Shown here piece after piece: positions 55,711-63,990 of a stretch of 64,000 nt of DNA. Every line of letters starts with the position of its first letter. Positions within the stretch are counted from its first letter, which is position 1. This DNA is from Parapusillimonas granuli (GTDB taxonomy: Bacteria; Pseudomonadota; Gammaproteobacteria; Burkholderiales; Burkholderiaceae_B). Below the pieces are notes generated by a model. That model saw only the letters and a program-made list of their open reading frames with translations, did not search any database and was not told the DNA's origin. Where the stretch lies: positions 124,001 to 188,000 of the forward strand of contig NZ_JACCEM010000010.1 in NCBI RefSeq assembly GCF_013416525.1, in the 5' to 3' direction. Position numbers and translations under genes: made by a program.

Positions 55711-55821
55711 GGCCTGACAGTTACTCCTGAAAGCAATTGGATGGACACAGTTGATAAACAAATTTATAGCCTTAAAATGGATGGATATTCCCCACCATTT
55801 TTTTAAGGTAATACAGACCAA
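55711..55821. promoter_or_regulatory. Divergent promoter region of benE operon and MocR gene
   Basis: The 111 bp between the two divergent starts are A+T-rich. The direct repeat TGGATGGA occurs at 55738-55745 and 55778-55785, 40 bp apart (about four helical turns), as expected for MocR-type operators. An inverted pair CAATTGG/CCAATTG (55734-55740 and 55818-55824) flanks the region. A TATAAA-like -10 for benE is at about 55763-55768 on the minus strand. Confidence 0.5.
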
Positions 55822-57318
55822 TTGTTTAGGCACGCTCAACTAGAGTCCGTCAAAGCCTGGATCGGCGACCCTGCGCATAGCGCCTTGCCGCTGTATGCAC
55901 GCATACAGCGCGGCATCCGGCAACTGATCCTCGACGGCGCGCTGGACGTCGGCAAACCGCTGCCCGCCTCGCGTGCGCTGGCAAAGTCGCTGAACGTTTC
56001 CCGCGATACAGTCGAGTCGGCCTATAGCCAGTTGCATGCGGAAGGTTTCATCGAGCGGCGTGTTGGCAGCGGCAGCTTCGTATCGGAACAGGCGAAACGT
56101 CTGCCGGGGCGTGGCACGGCGCGGCAGACGGGAACCGGCAATGAAACGCCGCGCCTCAGCCAGCGCGGCAGCACTATGTTCCAGGGTGGCGGCCTGCGCG
56201 ACTTTCTTGCACCACGCCCATTCGCCCCAGGCGTACCGGAAACGCGCAACTTTCCCCTCCAGACTTGGGAACGTCTCGGGCGACAGGTGCTCAAGGAGTA
56301 TGGAACCCAGGCGTTAACGCACAGCGATCCGCAAGGACTGGAACCATTACGGCGCGCCATTGCCGACTACGTCAGTCTCGAACGCGGAGCGCATGCCACG
56401 CCCGAGCGCGTACTGGTGCTGACCAGTTCGCAACAGGCGATGACGCTGTGCGCCAACGTGCTGCTTGATTCTGGTGATAAGATTTTTATTGAAGATCCGG
56501 TCTATCAAGGGGCGCGTAAAGCGTTCGACGCTGCCGGACTGGAATGCATCCCCGTGCCACTCGATGTCAATGGCATGCTGGTGGAGCGTCTGAATCAGGC
56601 GGCGAAGAACAGCAGCGATTCGGCCAAGGCGGTGTTCCTGACACCGTCGCATCAGTTCCCAACCGGGGCGACACTGGCGCTGGACCGGCGGCTAGCCGTC
56701 ATTGAATGGGCCAGGCAACATCAGAGCTGGATCATCGAAGACGACTACGACAGTGAGTTCCATTACGACGGTAAACCCACCGCCTGCGTGCAGGGGCTAG
56801 ACCCGCACGAACGGACAATCTACATCGGCACCTTCACCAAATCGCTGTTCCCCGGCCTGCGCATCGGCTACATGGTGCTGCCGTCACCGCTGGTGGCGCC
56901 CATGGCCGTGGCCCGTACTCTGCTGGATGGACACAGCGCACCGATTCCGCAACTCACGCTGGCGCGTTTCATCGAAGGCGGCCACTTCGGCGCGCATGTG
57001 CGCACTATGCGTGCCGTCTATGCCGAACGGCGCGATGTGCTGGCACGGCTGGTGCGCCAGCATCTGGCCGAATTCGTGGAGCCACGGGTGCCGACCGGGG
57101 GCATGCAGATGCCCTGCATATTCATCCGCGACATCCCCGAGCGCGAGGCCGTGGAATCAGCGCACCGGGCTGGGATCGACCTGCTGGGGCTGACGGCGCT
57201 GCATGCGTCGAGTCGGCACAAGGCTGGCTTCCTCATGGGGTTCGCCGCTCACGCCCCCCACGAAATGGAAATTGCCGTCAAGAAACTCGCGAACGTGCTT
57301 CGCGCATTGTGTCGCTGA
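55822..57318 (+). CDS. pdxR: MocR-family PLP-dependent regulator (PdxR-like)
   Basis: A regulator of 498 residues with a GntR winged HTH (about residues 20-90; LPLYARIQRGIRQLI, LPASRALAKSLNVSRDTVES) joined by a linker to a fold-type I aminotransferase domain (about 130-498). The PLP lysine is in YIGTFTKSLFPGLRIGY (about residue 340), with DDYDSEFHYD before it. MocR/PdxR proteins sense PLP and control vitamin B6 synthesis or salvage genes, which here are the divergent benE-yggS-pdxY genes. TTG at 55822 is the only start that keeps the whole HTH. Autoregulation is likely. Confidence 0.9.
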   Translation: MFRHAQLESVKAWIGDPAHSALPLYARIQRGIRQLILDGALDVGKPLPASRALAKSLNVSRDTVESAYSQLHAEGFIERRVGSGSFVSEQAKRLPGRGTARQTGTGNETPRLSQRGSTMFQGGGLRDFLAPRPFAPGVPETRNFPLQTWERLGRQVLKEYGTQALTHSDPQGLEPLRRAIADYVSLERGAHATPERVLVLTSSQQAMTLCANVLLDSGDKIFIEDPVYQGARKAFDAAGLECIPVPLDVNGMLVERLNQAAKNSSDSAKAVFLTPSHQFPTGATLALDRRLAVIEWARQHQSWIIEDDYDSEFHYDGKPTACVQGLDPHERTIYIGTFTKSLFPGLRIGYMVLPSPLVAPMAVARTLLDGHSAPIPQLTLARFIEGGHFGAHVRTMRAVYAERRDVLARLVRQHLAEFVEPRVPTGGMQMPCIFIRDIPEREAVESAHRAGIDLLGLTALHASSRHKAGFLMGFAAHAPHEMEIAVKKLANVLRALCR

Positions 57319-57425
57319 GCGCTATGAAGCGGGCTACTGGTCAGCTATCTACACATCATGGCGGCTACCACTGCTGTCGTTCAACTACAGGAAAGATATC
57401 TGCGAATGCAATCTGCATAGGCAGG

Positions 57426-59408
57426 CTAACCCATCGACGGCCCGCGCTGCCTCCCAATCTCCCACGACACACCGCTGCCGCGCATGGTCGCGGCAAGCTG
57501 CTGCCCCAGCCGCTGCTCAATCACCGGCTTCCACGGCACCAAGCTGAACCCCATGCCGTCATCAAGCATAGCGTAGCGCCCGCTCGCCAGCATGACCGAG
57601 CGCCGATAGATGCCGGTCACGCGCTGCCCGTCCGTCACTGAGCGGTGCTCCAGGCCAGTATCGACGGCAATGTCCTTCGCGGCTTGTGCCAGTTCCCGAT
57701 TGCGCAGCGTGCCCAGCAGGTTCCGGGCGAGGATCACACGCTGCCCGCGCCGCTCGGCCAGCCCCTGTTCGGCCAGGAAGTCGGCACGCTGCTGCAAAGC
57801 GTCCTTGGCTTCGCCGCCAAAGCCCAGGTCGCCCAGTCCCTTGCCGCCACCAATCAATTGGTGATCCAGCCAAGTGGCACCGATCACGTGGGCCTGTCGC
57901 TCAATTGGTAAGTGCGACTTCATCTCTACTGCCACACCGCCCATGCGCTGCACGTCATACTGGCGGCCACGTTCAGGCAGATCACCCGGCACTTTCCAAA
58001 GCCCTTCAGCCACACGTTCCACGATGCCGGCGCGTCTCAGGGCTTCCAGGCGTCGAACATGAGAGGCGACAACTTCCCGAGGGTCGCGCCCGGCCTTGGT
58101 CTGACCCTGCTCAATCGCCAGATGATGATCCGTGCGGTACAAGCCATCGCTTGCCAGCGTCATGATCTTACGATCGGCGGCCCGAATGTCGGCGGCACCC
58201 TTCACTTCTACAACGGCACCCGTGGGATAGTTGGCTGGTTCATCATGAGCATTGAGTGCAACATAGTGGGCCTTGCCATCCACGCCGTCAATGACCAGAT
58301 AGCCCCTATCGCGCAATTCGTCGGCCAAGCCTTTGGCAGCTACGCGGCCGACGATGGTGCGGCCATCATCGGACGGCTCGAACACCGCGAGGTCACGCTG
58401 CTGTCCGCTCATGGCCCGCTGCATGGTGCGGATGATGTCGCCACGTTCGCCCAAGGCGCGCAGGGTCTTTTCCGCATCGGTATGAATGGCCCAGGTGCCA
58501 GGCTGCATTTCATCGGCCAGCCCCATGCGCTGCAAGCGTTGCAGGCGACCGATCAACAGCAGGCGCTGCCGTTGCAGCTTTGGCTCATTGAAGCGTGCGA
58601 TATGTACCCGACCATCGTCGCTGATCTCCCGTTGCAGGGTGCGATCCAGGCTCGTCCAGCGTTCCTGCTCCACCTCGCGCTGCATGGTCTGCTGGATCTC
58701 CAGTTCGGTGCGCGGCCCCAGCCATTCCGTTGCAAGTTCTGAAGCACGATGACGGAAACCGTCGGCGATGTAGTCGCCCGCAATGATGAGGTCTTGCCCT
58801 GTGTCATCGCGCCCGCGCACGATGACATGCGTATGCGGGTTATCGGTATTCCAGTGATCGACCGCCGCCCAATCCAGCCGTGTACCCAGGTCTGCTTCCA
58901 TGCGGCCCATCAGGTGCCGGGTATAGGTGCGTAAATCATCCAGTTCGACCCCATCCTCGGGCGAGACGATGAAACGGAAATGATGCCGGTCATTGGCGCA
59001 GCGCTCCTTGAAGGCATCAAGATCGGCTTCATCTACCTGCGGCCCGTAAGCTCGACCAGGCTCACCATCTCGACCCGCTCCATCACGCTCAACGTATCGT
59101 AAATGTCGGGACAAGGACTGAGGGCTGGCCTGGCGCTGATTGACCAACAATGTCTTGATGGTGACGCGCCGCGAAAATGGTGTGAGTGATGCCCCCGCGA
59201 AACGCGCCGCTGTGTGGCCGCGCCCCAGGCGTGAACCGGGACGTTGACCCGCTCGCTGGCCTTGGCTTTTGGTCAGCGCAGGCCGCCGTACCGCCGATTT
59301 CCCGCCCGCCTTGCCGACCTGCTTGAGCACCTTGGACACAAAGCCCTGGCCCCGGCTCTTCGGGGCGCTGGGGCGCGTACGGAAGTCATCATCGCGGCGG
59401 TCACTCAT
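57426..59408 (-). CDS. DUF3363 relaxase (Tn4371 RlxS-like)
   Basis: A conjugative relaxase of 660 residues. The N-terminus is basic (GRGHTAARFAGASLTPFSRR). The relaxase core has the metal-binding HxH and nearby residues in DHWNTDNPHTHVIVRG (about 185-200), then DUF3363 to the C-terminus. It nicks oriT and pilots the single strand to TraG. It is convergent with the MocR gene (107 bp apart). The upstream 473 bp carry repeats and no certain gene, so oriT is likely there. The protein is full length. Confidence 0.92.
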   Translation of the reverse strand: MSDRRDDDFRTRPSAPKSRGQGFVSKVLKQVGKAGGKSAVRRPALTKSQGQRAGQRPGSRLGRGHTAARFAGASLTPFSRRVTIKTLLVNQRQASPQSLSRHLRYVERDGAGRDGEPGRAYGPQVDEADLDAFKERCANDRHHFRFIVSPEDGVELDDLRTYTRHLMGRMEADLGTRLDWAAVDHWNTDNPHTHVIVRGRDDTGQDLIIAGDYIADGFRHRASELATEWLGPRTELEIQQTMQREVEQERWTSLDRTLQREISDDGRVHIARFNEPKLQRQRLLLIGRLQRLQRMGLADEMQPGTWAIHTDAEKTLRALGERGDIIRTMQRAMSGQQRDLAVFEPSDDGRTIVGRVAAKGLADELRDRGYLVIDGVDGKAHYVALNAHDEPANYPTGAVVEVKGAADIRAADRKIMTLASDGLYRTDHHLAIEQGQTKAGRDPREVVASHVRRLEALRRAGIVERVAEGLWKVPGDLPERGRQYDVQRMGGVAVEMKSHLPIERQAHVIGATWLDHQLIGGGKGLGDLGFGGEAKDALQQRADFLAEQGLAERRGQRVILARNLLGTLRNRELAQAAKDIAVDTGLEHRSVTDGQRVTGIYRRSVMLASGRYAMLDDGMGFSLVPWKPVIEQRLGQQLAATMRGSGVSWEIGRQRGPSMG

Positions 59409-59740
59409 TGCCGTTCCCTCAGAAAGTCATAGCGTGTCCTGGCGTACGAAGCACGCGGACATGTCAGCATCGGCGCGGGCCACGCGCCCCAAGCGGCACG
59501 ACGGCGAAGCCGCATCGTGCCGCGCCACCCCCACGTGCAGACTGGCTTTACTGGCGGCTGGGTGCCGCGCCCTTTTGTCTTGCCTTCCGCCTTTGCCTGT
59601 CGCTGACGCTCCCGGCTCCGGCGGCATGGCAGCGCGGCGGTGTAGGCAGCCAGCACACCGCAGAGCACGGCGAAAGCCGCAGGCCAAGCATGCGCAATGC
59701 GGAACGATTGCATGCGGGATAGCCATGCCGGAGAGAACAT
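59405..59740 (-). CDS. Doubtful small basic protein between traF and the relaxase
   Basis: From ATG 59740 a 111-residue frame has one hydrophobic stretch (WPAAFAVLCGVLAAYTAA) and then a very basic half. Its stop overlaps the relaxase start (ATGA), which argues for a real coupled gene. The composition (many Arg, Ala, Pro) and a competing frame argue against it. I do not recognise a family. Confidence 0.3.
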   Translation of the reverse strand: MFSPAWLSRMQSFRIAHAWPAAFAVLCGVLAAYTAALPCRRSRERQRQAKAEGKTKGRGTQPPVKPVCTWGWRGTMRLRRRAAWGAWPAPMLTCPRASYARTRYDFLRERQ

Positions 59741-59881
59741 GAAATGCAGCGTCAGGGACGCCGTAGCGCCACCCACACTGCATGCGCAATGACATGATGA
59801 TGGCCGCCTGATCGACACGCCTGATCGACACGCCTGATAGCACGACCCCATGCACAGATTCGTGCAATGAATCAGCGCCCA
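59409..59881. other. Relaxase-traF interval, probable oriT region with iteron-like repeats
   Basis: No confident gene fills this 473-bp gap. A minus-strand frame (59405-59740) is listed separately. Three tandem 13-bp units at 59803-59845 (GCCGCCTGATCGA, CACGCCTGATCGA, CACGCCTGATAGCACGA) match the iterons at 62117-62180. An 18-bp block at 59791-59808 is identical to 63061-63078 at the start of repA. Position upstream of the relaxase suggests oriT, but a nick site cannot be named. Confidence 0.5.
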
Positions 59882-60469
59882 TCATGGCTGTTTCCCACGC
59901 AAGACCGGATGCGCAACGCCGATGACGGCGGACGCACTGGTCGGGCCGAAGTACCGGCTATCGAACGATGCCGGATGGGTGGCGCTCAGCAGAAACAACT
60001 CCCCATCGGCCAGCGGTCGGCATGGTTGCCAGACCGACAATGCCCGGCCCAACCGATCCGCAGACAATACGGCGGCCACCGGCACGCCGTCGATGCGTAG
60101 CTGGTCACCTATGATGCAAACGTGTTGCGGCGCGACCGCGCCCACACGTTTAAGCAGCGGAACGCGGGCCGGGAGATAGCCGCGACGGGCGGCAAGTGCC
60201 GCCGCATCAGCGGGTAGCTGGGTCAGAACAATGCTGCCCACTGGTAAATAACCGAGATGGCGGTGGAGCGGTTCAACGCGATACCAGCCGACTGGCACGC
60301 TGTCGGATGGGTTGTAAACCAGACGCGGCACGGGCTGCACAAAGGACGCCCAGGCCAGCGCGGCTAGGCCGAGGGCAGACAGCGTAGCCCATGCGATGCG
60401 AGCGCACAGGCCCAAACGAGGATGAATGGCTTTCTCCGCCACGCTGTCGGAAGCCGGAACCTGGCTCAT
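59882..60469 (-). CDS. traF: TraF, S26-family conjugative signal peptidase
   Basis: A 195-residue S26 peptidase. A membrane helix (ARIAWATLSALGLAALAWASF, about 24-44) is followed by the catalytic Ser in YNPSDSVPVGWYR (about residue 57) and the general base Lys in PLLKRVGA (about 106). In IncP systems TraF cyclises the TrbC pilin, and the same job is likely here. The start overlaps the DUF2840 gene by 4 bp. Gene order fits Tn4371-like elements. Confidence 0.92.
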   Translation of the reverse strand: MSQVPASDSVAEKAIHPRLGLCARIAWATLSALGLAALAWASFVQPVPRLVYNPSDSVPVGWYRVEPLHRHLGYLPVGSIVLTQLPADAAALAARRGYLPARVPLLKRVGAVAPQHVCIIGDQLRIDGVPVAAVLSADRLGRALSVWQPCRPLADGELFLLSATHPASFDSRYFGPTSASAVIGVAHPVLRGKQP

Positions 60470-61011
60470 TTCAGCCCCCTCCCAGCCAACCAGGCCGCAT
60501 GCCGCTCAAGGTTGTAATCAGGCAAGGGCAAACGGGCGGCGAGCCGGTTGGCGAGCGTGCGCCAGTACGCGGGCGAGACGGCGACGGGCGCAAGCCCCAG
60601 CGCCTCAATGGCGTCGATGCGATGCAGCACGCTTTGCACGGCCTGCTTCCCTTCGGCATTCAAAAGCAGACGCGCCCCAGGCTGCACGCCGGGGATGCGC
60701 TGCAACGCGTCCAGCGGTGTGCATGCCTGCATCACCATCAACTGCCAGCGAATGGTGCCGTAATCATTGGCCTGCCAGAGAATGCGGCAGAACATAGAAG
60801 CGGGTAGGAACACCGCGCAACGCCGCCAATGATCAAGGGAAACGGTGTGCGCCGGTTCACCGAAACGCAAATAGAGCTTCAGACGGGCTTCGATATAGGC
60901 GAGCGATACGCGGGTCAGCGGCTGACGAGCCGGAGGAACGGCAAGCACTGCGGGCGCTACCCTGTCCACGCTATCCAGGCGAACCCTGGAAGACGATACG
61001 AGTGTGTTCAT
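60466..61011 (-). CDS. DUF2840 protein
   Basis: A 181-residue DUF2840 protein with the family core RVSLAYIEARLKLYLRFG, FCRILWQANDYGTIRWQL and a C-terminal YWRTLANRLAARLPLPDY. It is always found next to traF in Tn4371-type elements. No function is known. It overlaps traF and the RHH gene by 4 bp each, so the five genes from parA to traF form one operon. Confidence 0.85.
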   Translation of the reverse strand: MNTLVSSSRVRLDSVDRVAPAVLAVPPARQPLTRVSLAYIEARLKLYLRFGEPAHTVSLDHWRRCAVFLPASMFCRILWQANDYGTIRWQLMVMQACTPLDALQRIPGVQPGARLLLNAEGKQAVQSVLHRIDAIEALGLAPVAVSPAYWRTLANRLAARLPLPDYNLERHAAWLAGRGLK

Positions 61012-61268
61012 GGCGTGTTCTCCGGCGGGAACTCCCGTTCCAGCATACCGCGCAGCAGTTCGGCCACTGTCACGCCTTGCGTGAAGGCCGAGACTTTGAT
61101 GCGCGCTCGCAATGCAGGCGTGATGTCGAGCGTCAGGCGGGCGGTGTAGAGATCGGCTTTTTGCACCGTGGCGGCATCACCCTGGCGTATCCACGCCTCA
61201 GCGTGAGGATTCGCCGGCGGCCGTGCGCCGATCCCGACACGCTTGGGCCGTGTGAGTTTCGTGCTCAT
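61008..61268 (-). CDS. Ribbon-helix-helix partition-type protein
   Basis: An 86-residue protein from ATG 61268, overlapping the parA stop (ATGA). The C-terminal half forms a ribbon-helix-helix-like segment (LYTARLTLDITPALRARIKV and VTVAELLRGMLEREF). Such a small protein beside ParA normally acts as the centromere-binding partner (ParB/ParG-like). It probably binds repeats near repA-parA. A conserved basic N-terminus (TKLTRPKRVG) is present. Confidence 0.8.
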   Translation of the reverse strand: MSTKLTRPKRVGIGARPPANPHAEAWIRQGDAATVQKADLYTARLTLDITPALRARIKVSAFTQGVTVAELLRGMLEREFPPENTP

Positions 61269-61903
61269 GTCGGCCACCGCAGCAGTTCATCAACCAGTTC
61301 GGTGATTTCACGCGCCGCCGCGCTGTCGGGTGCAGACTCTCGGGCGAGCCGCCCGGCGGCGACGCTATCGGCAAAGACAATCCGCTGCCCAACCTCGGCG
61401 CGCAGCGCCGGCACCGGCTGTTCAGCAAGCGACTGCCGGGCTTCGCGGCCAATGATGGTGGTGCCAACACGCCGGTTGATGACAAAGGCAGCCCGCAACA
61501 CGGGCCGGAACATCTGCGCTTCGCGGATCAGCGCCACCATCTCGGCACTGGCCCAGATGTCGTACGGGCTGGGCTGTACCGGAATCAGCACGTATTCAGC
61601 CGCCAGAAGCGCGGAGCGCGCCAGGGCGGCGATGCGTGGCGGCCCGTCGATGATGACGTGATCGGCCCGCCTGGCCAGTTCTGGCGCTTCTTGATGCAGT
61701 GTTTCGCGGGCCAGACCCACAGCACTGAAAAGCCGTGGTAAGCCTTGCTGACTTCTGCGCTGCGTCCAATCCAGGGATGAGCCCTGCGGGTCGGCGTCCA
61801 GCAAAACCACCTGCTGACCGCGCAGCGCGAGCTCACCCGCGATATGGGTGGCAAGCGTGGTCTTGCCCACCCCGCCTTTCTGGTTGAGCAAGGCAACGAT
61901 CAT
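61265..61903 (-). CDS. parA: ParA-family partition ATPase
   Basis: A ParA/Soj-type ATPase of 212 residues without an N-terminal HTH. The deviant Walker A is NQKGGVGKTTLATH at residues 7-20. The Walker A-prime VLLDADPQGSSLDW and Walker B VIIDGPPR follow. With the RHH protein it should segregate the circular intermediate of the ICE or stabilise it. The promoter lies in the 313-bp gap to repA, which also holds the putative origin. Confidence 0.92.
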   Translation of the reverse strand: MIVALLNQKGGVGKTTLATHIAGELALRGQQVVLLDADPQGSSLDWTQRRSQQGLPRLFSAVGLARETLHQEAPELARRADHVIIDGPPRIAALARSALLAAEYVLIPVQPSPYDIWASAEMVALIREAQMFRPVLRAAFVINRRVGTTIIGREARQSLAEQPVPALRAEVGQRIVFADSVAAGRLARESAPDSAAAREITELVDELLRWPT

Positions 61904-62216
61904 GGCGCAGCCCTCCGATCTGGAAAACCAGGCTGTTTTTGCCTTGCCGGATCGAGTGGGTTTTTCGGCTGATTTTGCCCTTCAAGATACCGGGTGTGTT
62001 TCTTTTCAGAACCTATCCATCGTGGTGGATGGTCTTTATCAATAGTTAGAGTAGTTAAGTTAGATAAGTTAAGGGACGCGCAAACACAGTATTGGCGCGG
62101 CTTTGCAGCCATTCTGCACGCCTGATAGCACGATAGCCCCACGCCTGATAGCACGATACCGGACACGCCCGATAGCACGACACTATCCACAGGATATTCA
62201 CAGCTCATCCACAGGC
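61904..62216. other. repA-parA interval: candidate replication origin
   Basis: This 313-bp gap has no gene. From parA outward it holds a T/A-rich stretch (about 62035-62075, TAGTTAGAGTAGTTAAG and similar). Three iterons of 17 bp follow (CACGCCTGATAGCACGA at 62117 and 62140, one-base variant at 62164; 23-24 bp apart). Three DnaA-box-like 9-mers come next (CTATCCACA 62183, ATATTCACA 62194, TCATCCACA 62205), 11 bp apart. This is the layout of an iteron plasmid origin. A partition site may also be here. Confidence 0.65.
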
Positions 62217-63065
62217 TTATCCCCGTGCCGTATCCGGCACGGGCCGAAAGGTCAGCAACTCGCGTCCATCTTCGGGAATCAACTCGATGCCCAGCACATA
62301 ACCGGGCAACGACTGCCTGGCTACCAGGGCGCGCAGGTCGCAGGCGAAGTCGTAGGATCTGGCGGTGCTGCCGGACTTGCGGTGCAGATGCCTGAAGTCG
62401 AATTGCCAGCCATCCGGCTGCTTGCCGCCATGCTTGCGCACTAGTCGGTACAGCCAGCGTTCGATGCCGCCGGTCAGGCGGAAATACGCCGGGTCGATGG
62501 TCAGCACCAGGGCGGCATCGAGCACGCCCGCATAGAACCAATCTGACAAAATAAGTTCGATGCCCAGCGGCTTGCCGTGAGCATCGGCCAGCTCCTTCCA
62601 TTCGTTGATCCACGAAAACCGATGCAGCCGCCGCCCCGTGGTTTCGCGGATGGACGTTGCCACGCTGGTCGATTGCAGCCGGTCGAGTGCCGCTTTCAGG
62701 CGCTGGTAGTCGCGCAGGGAGGTGCCACGTCCAATAAAACGCAGGATTTCGTAAGGTGTGGCGCGTATCCAGCGTGAAGGAGGAATGCCGGCATCGCGTG
62801 CCTGCACGATTTGCGATGCGGCCCAGATCAGAATGTCTGCATCCCAGATCGTGGCAATGCCATGCTCCTGCGTGCCTTCCACGCGGATGGTGATATTCCC
62901 ATTGCGAAAGTCGATGGGCTTGAGGCGGCGCGACTTCGCCAGCGAGAAAAAGGGATACGCCATCAAGTCCTGAGCGTCGCGCGGCGCCATATCGCCGGGC
63001 AAGGCACGGAACAGCACAAGTTGCTCCTGCTGCTGCAGTGGCTGCGCGGCGGGCAAACGGGACAT
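62217..63065 (-). CDS. repA: RepA-type replication initiator
   Basis: A replication initiator protein A family member of 282 residues. The family core starts AYPFFSLAKSRRLKPIDF and continues with IWDADILIWAASQIV, the winged-helix part TPYEILRFIGRGT and WLYRLVRKHGG. Proteins of this type bind iterons, and the repeats 40-100 bp downstream of its stop are candidates. It would allow the excised ICE to replicate. The stop overlaps the last DnaA-like box region. Confidence 0.9.
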   Translation of the reverse strand: MSRLPAAQPLQQQEQLVLFRALPGDMAPRDAQDLMAYPFFSLAKSRRLKPIDFRNGNITIRVEGTQEHGIATIWDADILIWAASQIVQARDAGIPPSRWIRATPYEILRFIGRGTSLRDYQRLKAALDRLQSTSVATSIRETTGRRLHRFSWINEWKELADAHGKPLGIELILSDWFYAGVLDAALVLTIDPAYFRLTGGIERWLYRLVRKHGGKQPDGWQFDFRHLHRKSGSTARSYDFACDLRALVARQSLPGYVLGIELIPEDGRELLTFRPVPDTARG

Positions 63066-63091
63066 GATGATGGCCGCCGGCGAACGAACGG

Positions 63092-63376
63092 TCAGCGGCC
63101 GTCACGGCAGTCACCCGCATGGCGTTCGGCATACTCGGGGTCTGAAGTCGCCTCATAGCTGCGTGCATCGGCCCAGGTGTCCAGGTCGGCAACTGCATAC
63201 ATGACACGTCGGCCGAATTTGCGAAACTTCGGGCCGCCGCCGATCACACGCTGCTTTTCCAGCGTGCGTGGTGACAGGCGCAGGTACTGAGCGGCTTCGT
63301 CGTTGGTCAGATAGCGCTGGGGCTGCGCGGGCATGGCAACGGGTGCGGCAGCGGGCCGTAAGGGAGCGGGTCGCAT
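63092..63376 (-). CDS. AlpA/MerR-like helix-turn-helix protein
   Basis: A 94-residue protein from ATG 63376 (an upstream in-frame ATG at 63391 is possible). After a Pro/Ala-rich N-terminus, residues 22-75 are an excisionase-type HTH (YLTNDEAAQYLRLSPRTLEK and GRRVMYAVADLDTW). Proteins of this kind often control ICE excision or replication. It lies directly upstream of repA on the same strand. Confidence 0.85.
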   Translation of the reverse strand: MRPAPLRPAAAPVAMPAQPQRYLTNDEAAQYLRLSPRTLEKQRVIGGGPKFRKFGRRVMYAVADLDTWADARSYEATSDPEYAERHAGDCRDGR

Positions 63377-63459
63377 GAGATATACCTCCATCGTTCGGTA
63401 GAACCGGCGGCACCAGCGCTGCCGGATGGAGACAGTCTCAAGAAAGTCAGGCGACCTGC

Positions 63460-63990
63460 TCAGGGACGTTTTGCGAGAGATGCAGAACGTCCCTGTACCG
63501 GCGCGGAAAGCTGTGCCAAGTGGCGGTAGCCGCCGCGCATCAGCATTTCACCCCGGCGCACCAAGCGGCGCATGCGGGCGCGCAAAGCGCCATCGGCATG
63601 CCAATCTCGGGCCACCACCTTGGTGCCAAATAACCCTTCAGCGATGTCGCGCAAGGATGCCCCCGCCAGGGTGGCATCGAGCGCCTGCAAGGTGTGCATC
63701 TCCTGCAGGGCCGATAAAGCAGGCCGGGGCCTCACGACAGCAATGGGAATGGCGTCGCTGGCCAGGGCCAGCTTGTTCATTTCCAGCGTGAGCGCTTGCT
63801 CAAGCGCAAGAAGGTCGGTGCCGGCGCGCACGGCATAAACATAAGCCATGCCATCGGCCAGACCTGGAACAAGCGCCAGCCGCAGGCAGCCACCCGGCCA
63901 GCGCACCTGCAGCACCAGGCGTACGCCATCGTGAATCAGGTATTTGTCGCCCGGGATTCGCCACAGCGTGAACCGCACGGCATCCGGCAT
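63460..63990 (-). CDS. DUF2285 protein (probably incomplete at the window edge)
   Basis: A 176-residue frame with the DUF2285 core: VRFTLWRIPGDKYLIHDG, TLQALDATLAGASLRDIA, and a C-terminal basic segment (RARMRRLVRRGEMLMRGGYR). DUF2285 proteins in Tn4371-like ICEs are usually longer at the N-terminus, and the frame has no stop before the edge, so the real start may lie beyond 64000. The function is unknown; a regulatory role near repA is often assumed. Confidence 0.8.
   Translation of the reverse strand: MPDAVRFTLWRIPGDKYLIHDGVRLVLQVRWPGGCLRLALVPGLADGMAYVYAVRAGTDLLALEQALTLEMNKLALASDAIPIAVVRPRPALSALQEMHTLQALDATLAGASLRDIAEGLFGTKVVARDWHADGALRARMRRLVRRGEMLMRGGYRHLAQLSAPVQGRSASLAKRP

Noticed and set aside
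62117-62180. CRISPR array
   Set aside because: Only three 17-bp repeats with 6-7 bp gaps, no cas genes and a position beside repA; they fit iterons.
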